Of a stretch of DNA of 33,565 nucleotides, positions 8,399 through 15,762 are shown piece after piece (within the stretch, counting starts at the first letter, position 1; the number at the start of each line of letters is the position of its first letter). The position numbers and the translations under genes were made by a program. Source of the stretch: JAUILA01 sp964563925 (GTDB lineage Bacteria > Bacteroidota > Bacteroidia > Cytophagales > Cyclobacteriaceae). The notes below the pieces were generated by a model, which had not been told where the DNA came from, did no database searches, and saw nothing but the letters and a program-made list of their open reading frames with translations. Location: the NCBI GenBank assembly GCA_964563925.1, contig CAZLZD010000045.1, positions 1 through 33,565 on the forward strand, written 5' to 3'.

Positions 8399-9268
8399 CT
8401 ACTTCTTTATTCTGAAAAACAGGTTAAAGGTAACAAAGGGGCGGACCTCTTCAAATGAACCAAGCAGCTCACGCTCCTCTCCGAAGCGCAGCAGGCTCAG
8501 GGATAAATCCACCTTGTCACCCTCCGCATATTCTTCAAATTTGCGGCCGAACGGATAACCTGCACTTACCTGTGCAACGATCGAAGAGGTGATATAATAT
8601 TCCAGGAACAGGGATAAATCGATACTTTGTCGTTCAATATAGGTTTCATCTCCCTGAAATGAAGTTACCAGTCCAAGGTAATTCAACCCTGCATTCCACC
8701 TGTCATTGAGCTTGTATGACAGCGTGGTGAACATCGGGAAGTTTCCAAACAACCTCCAGCGATCATTAATTTCCCAGTCAACCGCCAGAATTGGTGTGAC
8801 CAGCAAGCCGAACAATTCGTAATTGGTGTAAATCCCGTAGCCCAGCACGAGATTCTCCTTCACACGCTTGTTTACAATGGTCAGCAAACCGAGCTGAAAG
8901 CCCTCCCCGAGATCCGCTCCCTGGTAAACCCCGGAGCGGATGAGAGGCAGAATCTGCCAGGATGTCCGCTCATTCAACTGGGTCTGGATCCCGACCTGGA
9001 GCAAATACCAGTTTAAATTGTCCCCCGGGCCGAAGTTATATTGCCAGTACCTGAAACCCGGCAGCAGGTAGGTCTTCTCAGAAATTTTCAGCGGCATAAG
9101 CAGATTGGCCCGGAATCCTTCGATCACTGAACCCTCCTGCTGTCCTTCTTTCGCATCAGTTCGGAAGGAATACCTGTATCCAATCTGACCCAATTCGACA
9201 TAATCCTGGGCAAAGGACATTCTGTATACGGACAAAAGCAAGAAACACAAAAGGAGATATCGTGCCAT
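8399..9268 (-). CDS. DUF6268-like outer-membrane beta-barrel protein
   Basis: This 289-residue protein has a signal peptide (MARYLLLCFLLLSVYRMSFAQ) followed by a regular series of amphipathic strands separated by short turns, for example NLNWYLLQVGIQTQLNERTSW, NLVLGYGIYTNYELFGLLV and FGNFPMFTTLSYKLNDRWNAG. It ends with a terminal strand VRPFVTFNLFFRIKK typical of barrel insertion signals. The pattern suggests the DUF6268 outer-membrane family, named from memory and not searched. It appears to be the first gene of a two-gene minus-strand operon with the DUF6588-like gene 17 bp downstream. No enzymatic motif is present. An alternative name would simply be hypothetical beta-barrel protein. Confidence 0.7.
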   Translation of the reverse strand: MARYLLLCFLLLSVYRMSFAQDYVELGQIGYRYSFRTDAKEGQQEGSVIEGFRANLLMPLKISEKTYLLPGFRYWQYNFGPGDNLNWYLLQVGIQTQLNERTSWQILPLIRSGVYQGADLGEGFQLGLLTIVNKRVKENLVLGYGIYTNYELFGLLVTPILAVDWEINDRWRLFGNFPMFTTLSYKLNDRWNAGLNYLGLVTSFQGDETYIERQSIDLSLFLEYYITSSIVAQVSAGYPFGRKFEEYAEGDKVDLSLSLLRFGEERELLGSFEEVRPFVTFNLFFRIKK

Positions 9269-9366
9269 ATGAGTGAAAAAATATGCCGCAAAATAGAAAA
9301 AAATGCGTACAAATCAGCTAAAGGGAATTACACCTTCGGAATGAAAAAGAATACAGGCAACTGGCG

Positions 9367-9528
9367 TTACCTTATCGGATTCACCGGGTTACTGAAAATG
9401 GTGGTTTCCGATGTTTCCAGCAAAAAGGCAAAGCCATTAATCGTTATGAGCAAAACTACTGCCCCTATAATGGCAAGCCCCATCAGGATTAGAAACGTCT
9501 GATAGAGTGATTTTGATGACAGGGTCAT
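9367..9528 (-). CDS. Small single-pass membrane protein (53 aa), hypothetical
   Basis: The minus strand from ATG 9526-9528 to TAA 9367-9369 encodes 53 residues. A polar N-terminus (MTLSSKSLYQ) is followed by a clean hydrophobic helix (about residues 11-37, TFLILMGLAIIGAVVLLITI and onward), then a short polar tail (LLETSETTIFSNPVNPIR). The composition is what a genuine transmembrane microprotein would show, whereas the opposite strand gives a basic, low-complexity product. It lies 98 bp upstream of, and on the same strand as, the outer-membrane pair at 9268-7350. No ribosome-binding site stands out, which is normal in this phylum. No family is recognised; it could still be a chance ORF. Confidence 0.5.
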   Translation of the reverse strand: MTLSSKSLYQTFLILMGLAIIGAVVLLITINGFAFLLETSETTIFSNPVNPIR

Positions 9529-9831
9529 GTGCGCGGTGTTTAGGTTGAATGCGGTTACCGTGTCCTGCTATCCGAAAAATTTTGAAAAGACCTTAGTCAA
9601 TATAAAAAAAATTTATTTCCGGATCAATTATAGCTTTAAATAATTTACATCGTAATAGTATGTATATCATATAGTTATAACCAGAAATCAGCCCGCCGCC
9701 GGTAAAAATATGCAGCTCGTCCGTACTGATTCCGCGGTAAATAATCTGGCGAAATCTGCTTCTCCTGTCCGTCACTTTTCCGATATTAGAGAGTTAAAAG
9801 GAACCGCCTTTTAACCACTACATTTCACTGC
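9529..9831. other. AT-rich non-coding gap upstream of dnaE
   Basis: About 300 bases between the small minus-strand ORF and dnaE. The middle (9590-9690) is very AT-rich. A 60-codon GTG-initiated minus-strand ORF exists here but has no protein-like character. The only clear structure is the inverted repeat at 9793-9815, listed separately. The dnaE promoter must lie here, but I cannot place it with confidence. Confidence 0.5.
9793..9815 (+). promoter_or_regulatory. 9-bp inverted repeat just upstream of dnaE
   Basis: GTTAAAAGG (9793-9801) and CCTTTTAAC (9807-9815) are perfect inverted copies with a 5-base loop AACCG, ending 16 bases before the dnaE start codon. No T-run follows on either strand, so a terminator is unlikely. 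It could be a 5'-UTR hairpin or an operator affecting dnaE expression; no family is recognised. Confidence 0.5.
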
Positions 9832-12800
9832 ATGTATTTAATCTTTGATACCGAAACCACGGGTCTTCCGCATAACTACAGTGCCCCGATCACTGATCTT
9901 GAAAACTGGCCGAGACTGGTCCAGATCGCCTGGCAGCTGCACGACAGCACCGGCCGCCTCCTGTCAAGTGACAATCTGATCGTAAAGCCTGAGGGCTTCA
10001 CTATTCCGTTTAATTCCGAAAAAATCCACGGGATATCGACAAAGAGGGCACTCGAGGAAGGTATGGACCTGGCCCTGGTCCTTCAGCGTTTCCAGGCTGA
10101 TGTGGAGAAAGCCACCATTCTCATCGGTCACAATATTGATTTTGACAATCATATTGTTGGCGCCGAGTTTGTCAGGACGGGTCAGCAAGATCTTGGGGAA
10201 TCCCTTCTTGCGCATGAAAATATTGATACCAGTGAAGTATCCAAGGAATTCTGCCAGCTCCGCGGAGGTGTGGGCGGTAAACTTAAATCGCCACGGCTGA
10301 TAGAGCTCTATGAAAAGTTGTTCGGTGAGCCCTTTGACGACGCCCACGACGCAGCCTATGACGTAGATGCGACCAGCAAATGTTTTTTCGGGCTTATCAG
10401 CCAGGGGGTGGTTCCCCCGGCCGGGAATGTTGACATAAGCCAGATTCACTATGAAGCGCCTGACCTGGAGGCGGCAAACTTTGCCCGTCAGAAAAAATCG
10501 CGGAAGACCACCCTGGGCGGCGACCGGGAAAAGGCCAGGGAAATAGATCATCCGTTCGTGCACCTGCACGTACACACCCAGTTCTCCGTACTCCAGGCAG
10601 TACCCAATATAAAGTCACTCGTGGCACGGGCAAAGGAATACCAGATGCCGGCCGTAGCCATTACCGATTTAGGGAATATGTTTGGTGCGTTCAAGTTTGT
10701 ACGTGAGGCACTCAATCATGACATCAAGCCTATCGTGGGTTGCGAGTTTTATGTAGCGGAAGAACGCCTGAAGTTGAAATTCACCAAAGACAACCCGGAT
10801 AAACGCTATAACCAGGTCCTTCTGGCAAAAAACAAACACGGGTATCATAACCTGGCAAAGCTGAGTTCGATGGCCTATGCCGAGGGCTTATATGGCATAT
10901 ACCCGAGGATTGACAAGGAGCTGATCCGGGCATACAGCCAGGATGTGATCGCCCTGACCGGCGGACTAGCCAGCGAGATTCCGTCGCTTATTCTGAATGT
11001 GGGTGAACACCAGGCTGAGGAAGCCCTTCAATGGTACCAGGAGGTATTTGGTGAGGATCTGTACATTGAATTAATCCGACATAACCTGGAGGAGGAAAAC
11101 CGTGTCAACGAGGTGCTTCTCGGCTTTGCCAGGAAGTACGGGATCAAGGTGATTGCCGCCAATGAGGTGTATTATATTGACCGGGAGGAAGCTGAGGCAC
11201 ACGACGTGCTGTTATGCGTCAAGGAAGGTGAAATGAAATCCACCCCGGTCGGGCGTGGCCGTGGGTTCAGGTACGGATTCCCGAACGATGCCTACTACTT
11301 CAAGTCGCAGGAAGAAATGAAAACCCTGTTCAGTGATCTTCCTGAAGCTATTGAGAATATTACGGAGCTCATCGACAAGATTGAGCCCTACAAGCTTGAC
11401 CGCGATGTGCTCCTGCCTGCCTTTTCCATTCCTGAGGAGTTCCGGTCTGCAGAAGATGACGAGGACGGTGGTAAGCGCGGGGAGAATGCCTACCTGCGGC
11501 ATCTCACCTACGAGGGGGCTAAGACACGATACCCGGAGATCACCAGCGAAATCCGTGAACGAATTGATTTTGAATTAAAGACCATTGAGAATACGGGCTA
11601 CCCTGGATATTTTCTGATTGTACAGGATTTTACCCGAAGGGCCAGGGAGATGGGTGTTTCGGTCGGACCAGGGAGGGGCTCAGCCGCCGGGTCTGCCGTC
11701 GCATACTGCATAGGGATCACGAATGTCGATCCGATCGCCTACGATCTGCTTTTTGAGAGGTTCCTGAACCCTGACCGGGTATCCCTGCCGGATATTGACA
11801 TTGACTTTGACGACGAAGGCCGGGACAAGGTGATCCGGTACGTCATTGACAAATACGGCAAGAACCAGGTGGCACAGATTATTACCTACGGCACCATGGC
11901 AGCAAAATCCTCGATCAGGGATGCTGCCAGGGTCATGGAATTACCCTTGCACGAAGCGAATGACCTGGCGAAGCTTGTCCCCGAACGTCCCGGGACGACC
12001 CTGGACAAAGCCTTCAGGGAAGTGCCACAGCTCCTGGAAATATCAAAATCCGGCGACCTGAAGGGTAAGGTTTTGCGGCAGGCCAAGGTACTGGAAGGGT
12101 CGGTACGAAATACCGGTACACACGCCTGCGGGGTGATCATCACGCCGGACGACCTGACCAAATTTATTCCGGTATCGACTTCCCGCGATTCGGACATGCT
12201 CATCACCCAGTTTGACAATAGTGTGGTGGAGAATGCGGGGATGCTGAAGATGGACTTTTTAGGGTTGAAAACACTGACGATCATCAAATCAGCGATCGCC
12301 AATATCCGTGCCCGTCACGGGGTGGAAATAGATATTGACACCATCCCCCTGGATGACCAGAAAACGTACGAATTATACCAGCGGGGCGATACGAATGGCA
12401 CTTTCCAGTTTGAATCCCCCGGTATGCAGAAACACCTGCGTGCTTTAAAGCCGGATAAATTTGAGGATCTCATCGCCATGAACGCCCTTTACAGGCCCGG
12501 GCCTATGGAATATATCCCTAATTTCATTTCCCGTAAGCACGGCGAGGAGGATATCACCTATGACATTCCGGATATGGAGGAATTCCTCGCGGAAACCTAT
12601 GGAATTACCGTCTACCAGGAGCAGGTTATGTTATTGTCCCAGAAACTGGCCGGCTTTTCCAAGGGTGATGCGGATGTACTCCGGAAGGCCATGGGGAAAA
12701 AGATCTTTGCCCTGCTTGAAAAGCTGAAGCCCAAATTCATAGAAGGGGGCAGGGAACGTGGCCACGAACCTGATATCCTGGAAAAAGTCTGGAAGGACTG

Positions 12801-14064
12801 GGAAGCCTTTGCCGCCTATGCTTTTAATAAATCACACTCCACCTGTTATTCGCTGGTGGCGTACCAGACGGCCTACCTGAAAGCTCATTATCCGGCCGAG
12901 TACATGGCGGCCGTTCTGACCCACAACCAGAGCAATATTGAAAAAATCACCTTCTTTATGGAGGAATGCCGGTACCAGGGGATTAAAGTACTCGGTCCAC
13001 ATATCAATGAATCCGCCGTAAATTTTGCCGTGAACCGGGATGGCGAAATCCGTTTTGGACTGGGAGCGATAAAGGGAAGCGGTGAAGCAGCGGTCGAATC
13101 GATTATTGCGGAAAGGGAAGAAAACGGACCCTTCCAGGATGTTTTTGATTTTGCGGAACGAATAAATCTCCGGGCGGTAAATAAAAAGACCTTTGAATGC
13201 CTGGCCATGTCCGGGGCCTTTGATTGTTTCGGTGAATTTCACCGCAGGCAGTATCTCCAGGCACCTGAAGGGGAGCAAACGCTAATCGAAAAAGTCATTA
13301 AATACGCCAATAAGATGCAGCTGGAAGCAGAAAGTGCCCAGGCTTCCCTGTTTGGCGGGGATACAGGAATGGATACTCCACGCCCCAAAATTGTCCCGAT
13401 CGAACCCTTTGGTGAAATCGAAAAGCTGAATATTGAACGGGAAGTGGTGGGTTTATACATCTCCGGGCACCCACTGGATAAATTCAAGCTGGAAATCACG
13501 AGCTTTTGCAATACCGAATTAAACGCGCTTAATGACCTCACTGCCATGCAGAACAGGGAGATCAGGCTGGCGGGCATCGTGTCTGCCTTTGCCCACCGAA
13601 CCACAAAAAGCGGCAAGCCATTTGGTACGCTGACCCTGGAAGATTACAATGGCAACTTCACATTTTTCCTGTTTGGCGACGATTACCTTAAGTTTAAGGA
13701 ATATATGATGCAGGGATGGTTTCTTTACCTGGTAGGGAATGTGGTACAACAAAAGTGGGGGAACAACCGACTGGAATTCAAGATACGCACCATGGATTTA
13801 TTAAATGACCTGCGTAACAAAAAGACCGAAGGGGTGGAATTGATGGTAAACCTCACCGACCTTAACAAGGACGTCGTAGGCCAGATCGAAGACATCTGCG
13901 CCACACACAAAGGCCAGTGTGCCCTTCGCGTCAACCTGGTTGACGCGGCAGAGGATATCCAGGTAGAGCTGATGTCACGCCGCTACAAGGTAGACCCGAG
14001 TGACGAATTACTTAATAAAATGAAAAAGATTCCGGAAGTCAGATGCCGGCTTCTAATTTCCTGA
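9832..14064 (+). CDS. dnaE: DNA polymerase III subunit alpha with fused N-terminal 3'-5' exonuclease
   Basis: This 1410-residue protein is the replicative polymerase. Residues 1-200 form a DEDDh exonuclease domain with all catalytic positions: Asp6 and Glu8 (FDTETTGLP), Asp103 (GHNIDFDNH), His172 and Asp177 (HDAAYDVDA). A linker leads to the PHP domain at about 243 (HLHVHTQFSVL). The C-family catalytic core follows, with GPGRGSAAGSAVAYC and the metal-binding PDIDIDFDDEGRD at 653-665. A helix-hairpin-helix region and an OB-fold domain lie near the C-terminus (REIRLAGIVSAFAHR ... FGTLTLEDYNGNFTFFLFG). Without the exonuclease the polymerase is about 1170 residues, close to E. coli DnaE. Proofreading is thus encoded in the same chain rather than only by a separate epsilon subunit; I recall such fusions in other Bacteroidota. 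A 9-bp hairpin precedes the start, and a lipoprotein gene follows after 4 bases. Confidence 0.97.
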   Translation: MYLIFDTETTGLPHNYSAPITDLENWPRLVQIAWQLHDSTGRLLSSDNLIVKPEGFTIPFNSEKIHGISTKRALEEGMDLALVLQRFQADVEKATILIGHNIDFDNHIVGAEFVRTGQQDLGESLLAHENIDTSEVSKEFCQLRGGVGGKLKSPRLIELYEKLFGEPFDDAHDAAYDVDATSKCFFGLISQGVVPPAGNVDISQIHYEAPDLEAANFARQKKSRKTTLGGDREKAREIDHPFVHLHVHTQFSVLQAVPNIKSLVARAKEYQMPAVAITDLGNMFGAFKFVREALNHDIKPIVGCEFYVAEERLKLKFTKDNPDKRYNQVLLAKNKHGYHNLAKLSSMAYAEGLYGIYPRIDKELIRAYSQDVIALTGGLASEIPSLILNVGEHQAEEALQWYQEVFGEDLYIELIRHNLEEENRVNEVLLGFARKYGIKVIAANEVYYIDREEAEAHDVLLCVKEGEMKSTPVGRGRGFRYGFPNDAYYFKSQEEMKTLFSDLPEAIENITELIDKIEPYKLDRDVLLPAFSIPEEFRSAEDDEDGGKRGENAYLRHLTYEGAKTRYPEITSEIRERIDFELKTIENTGYPGYFLIVQDFTRRAREMGVSVGPGRGSAAGSAVAYCIGITNVDPIAYDLLFERFLNPDRVSLPDIDIDFDDEGRDKVIRYVIDKYGKNQVAQIITYGTMAAKSSIRDAARVMELPLHEANDLAKLVPERPGTTLDKAFREVPQLLEISKSGDLKGKVLRQAKVLEGSVRNTGTHACGVIITPDDLTKFIPVSTSRDSDMLITQFDNSVVENAGMLKMDFLGLKTLTIIKSAIANIRARHGVEIDIDTIPLDDQKTYELYQRGDTNGTFQFESPGMQKHLRALKPDKFEDLIAMNALYRPGPMEYIPNFISRKHGEEDITYDIPDMEEFLAETYGITVYQEQVMLLSQKLAGFSKGDADVLRKAMGKKIFALLEKLKPKFIEGGRERGHEPDILEKVWKDWEAFAAYAFNKSHSTCYSLVAYQTAYLKAHYPAEYMAAVLTHNQSNIEKITFFMEECRYQGIKVLGPHINESAVNFAVNRDGEIRFGLGAIKGSGEAAVESIIAEREENGPFQDVFDFAERINLRAVNKKTFECLAMSGAFDCFGEFHRRQYLQAPEGEQTLIEKVIKYANKMQLEAESAQASLFGGDTGMDTPRPKIVPIEPFGEIEKLNIEREVVGLYISGHPLDKFKLEITSFCNTELNALNDLTAMQNREIRLAGIVSAFAHRTTKSGKPFGTLTLEDYNGNFTFFLFGDDYLKFKEYMMQGWFLYLVGNVVQQKWGNNRLEFKIRTMDLLNDLRNKKTEGVELMVNLTDLNKDVVGQIEDICATHKGQCALRVNLVDAAEDIQVELMSRRYKVDPSDELLNKMKKIPEVRCRLLIS

Positions 14065-14068
14065 TTCT

Positions 14069-14581
14069 ATGAAAGCAATACTTCCTTATGTACTTCTTAG
14101 TATATTGATTTTCGGGTGTACTACATCCGAACAGGAACAGCCCGCAGATGAGGAAATTGTTCCTGATTCCCTGGAGAATACGGTCAACCGGAACAGGAAA
14201 GACAGTATTGAAATTGAAGAAAAGAGCAAGGCCAGGTCGGTTGTTCGTTTCATCTGCCGGGACATCGGACAGGGACTGGACAACCCGTTGTACGAGGTAA
14301 GCCTTCTGGTAGGAAGGTCGTATTATACCCTTGATACCATTCACACCTGTGAGCCGATACGCTACGGTGATTTTGAAGAATTCGGTATACCGGGAGCCGC
14401 ATTGAGTGCCGCTGGTGGCTGGTGGAAAAATGCCGGAGACTATTTTTATGCCCTGGAAGACCGCGGCGAGATCGTCGTACTTCATGCCTGGCAAACAGAG
14501 GAGCAATCCACGCAAGGATTCTTTTATAAGGAGAAACGACGCATTCTTATCCCGCAACCAGAACCTCTTGAAGATATGTAA
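14069..14581 (+). CDS. Hypothetical lipoprotein
   Basis: This 170-residue protein starts with a lipoprotein signal (MKAILPYVLLSILIFGC; lipobox IFGC, Cys17), then an acidic, low-complexity stretch (SEQEQPADEEIVPDSLENT), so it is probably anchored in the periplasmic face of the inner membrane or in the outer membrane. The rest is a compact mixed domain with aromatic and glycine-rich motifs (GAALSAAGGWWKNAGDYFYALEDRGEIVVLHAW), reminiscent of a small beta-rich fold. No family is recognised. It begins 4 bases after dnaE and ends at a strong terminator, so it is probably co-transcribed with dnaE, though a role in replication is not implied. The functional link is most likely accidental. Confidence 0.8.
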   Translation: MKAILPYVLLSILIFGCTTSEQEQPADEEIVPDSLENTVNRNRKDSIEIEEKSKARSVVRFICRDIGQGLDNPLYEVSLLVGRSYYTLDTIHTCEPIRYGDFEEFGIPGAALSAAGGWWKNAGDYFYALEDRGEIVVLHAWQTEEQSTQGFFYKEKRRILIPQPEPLEDM

Positions 14582-14582
14582 T

Positions 14583-14614
14583 AAAAAAGCCATGGTTATC
14601 GCCATGGCTTTTTT
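14583..14614. terminator. Symmetric bidirectional terminator
   Basis: A perfect 13-bp stem (six A plus GCCATGG at 14583-14595; CCATGGC plus six T at 14602-14614) with loop TTATCG. The A-run and T-run arms make it work for both the dnaE-lipoprotein transcript (plus) and the converging DUF4097-like gene (minus, stop at 14641). Confidence 0.93.
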
Positions 14615-14640
14615 CAAGTCCTGAGTAGTTGAAGACCGGG

Positions 14641-15564
14641 TTATTCCTCTACGGCGGCCACGCCTGAACCGGTTGATATTTTCACTTTTATGTTTTCATT
14701 ACCCAGCTTAACGGTCTTCCGGATCTTCACCTGATTATTCTCCTCAATCTCTTCCGTGGAATCAAACGTAAAGGGGGCGTCAATTTCACCCTTCTTTTTA
14801 TCTGCTTCCAGTACCAGGGTTCCTTTGAATGCTTTGCCATTCATGTCGAGCGTTCCCTTTCCTGAGCCGGTATTAATGGACAGGTCGTGTGCCAGGGCAT
14901 TGGAAAGTGAGACACTGACATTTCCGGAGCCGGCATTGAGGGAAGATTTGTCGGTAAACGAGGCATTATCCAATTCAATATTTCCGCTTCCTGCATTTAT
15001 TTTGACCAGGGCTTCGATTCCTTCCGCGGTTACATCACCGGAGCCGCAGTTGATCTTCAATTCACCTTTGTAATCAGACAATGAGGCATCACCACTGCCC
15101 ACATTCATGGACAATTCGCCTTCGAAGTCAGCGACCTCCAGGTCACCCGAACCGTTGTTTATTGAGATTTCACCACGCGAATTCTTTATGGTCAGATTTC
15201 CTGACCCTGTTGTCCCTTTCAATTCAAGCATCAATCCCTCCACGGTCACATTCCCGGATCCCGTTGTTAATTTCAATTCTGTCCCATCAGGCACCATAAG
15301 AATGTACTTCTGTTTTCCTGAGCCTTTATGCGGACCATCCTTTACGACCAGGCGATTCCCATCCTGCCGGATGGAAGGCTGGTATTCATCACCGAATGAA
15401 TGCTCCAGCTTCAGTGAAACACTATTGCCTGATGCTTTGCGGATTTCACAATTACCTGACCCGGTTGTCAGGCTGATATCGGTGACATTACTAAAGGACT
15501 GCTCGATAGTTTGTGCATGCAGAGCGAAAGGCAGGCACAGCAGAATAGATAAAAGATATTTCAT
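14641..15564 (-). CDS. DUF4097-like secreted protein with GSG solenoid repeats
   Basis: This 307-residue exported protein has a signal peptide MKYLLSILLCLPFALHAQ. I choose ATG 15562-15564; the frame stays open 11 codons upstream, but that would bury the signal peptide. Ten copies of a motif of the form xxGSG[ND]xxx run through it. Five consecutive ones are exactly 18 residues apart (GSGNVTV, GSGNLTI, GSGDLEV, GSGDASL, GSGDVTA, then GSGNIEL), and the spacing then loosens to 20 and 21. Strands of alternating hydrophobic residues between the motifs fit a beta-helix or beta-solenoid, as in DUF4097 (putative adhesin) proteins. The segment of about 250-290 (KVKIRKTVKLGNENIKVKI-like) caps the fold. 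The mature protein is probably periplasmic or cell-surface. It shares a 198-bp divergent promoter region with the PQQ-like gene. No catalytic residues are visible. Confidence 0.8.
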   Translation of the reverse strand: MKYLLSILLCLPFALHAQTIEQSFSNVTDISLTTGSGNCEIRKASGNSVSLKLEHSFGDEYQPSIRQDGNRLVVKDGPHKGSGKQKYILMVPDGTELKLTTGSGNVTVEGLMLELKGTTGSGNLTIKNSRGEISINNGSGDLEVADFEGELSMNVGSGDASLSDYKGELKINCGSGDVTAEGIEALVKINAGSGNIELDNASFTDKSSLNAGSGNVSVSLSNALAHDLSINTGSGKGTLDMNGKAFKGTLVLEADKKKGEIDAPFTFDSTEEIEENNQVKIRKTVKLGNENIKVKISTGSGVAAVEE

Positions 15565-15762
15565 GAGTAAATATTTTGAGTTTCTACCTATAGACAACGC
15601 TCAATGGGTTCGGTTGCATGGCGCGGGTATTTTTTTGTATAAAATGAATCGGGAAGGTACATCACCCCCAACATCCGGTATATATCTCATCCTGTGCAGG
15701 TTACAATTGAGCTGGTCTGATGATATACCCTGAATACTTTTTTTTATAAAAACAGATATACT

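Noticed and set aside
9269..9320. TATTTTGC on the minus strand as a -7 element for the outer-membrane operon
   Set aside because: It is one T short of TAnnTTTG, and the TTTG upstream is at too short a spacing.
9269..9502. 77-codon plus-strand ORF beginning next to the outer-membrane gene start
   Set aside because: The product is basic and low in complexity and no family is recognised; the opposite strand of its second half gives a clean transmembrane helix, which is the better reading.
9593..9775. 60-codon minus-strand ORF upstream of dnaE
   Set aside because: It starts with GTG, lies in very AT-rich sequence and shows no signal peptide, helix pattern or motif.
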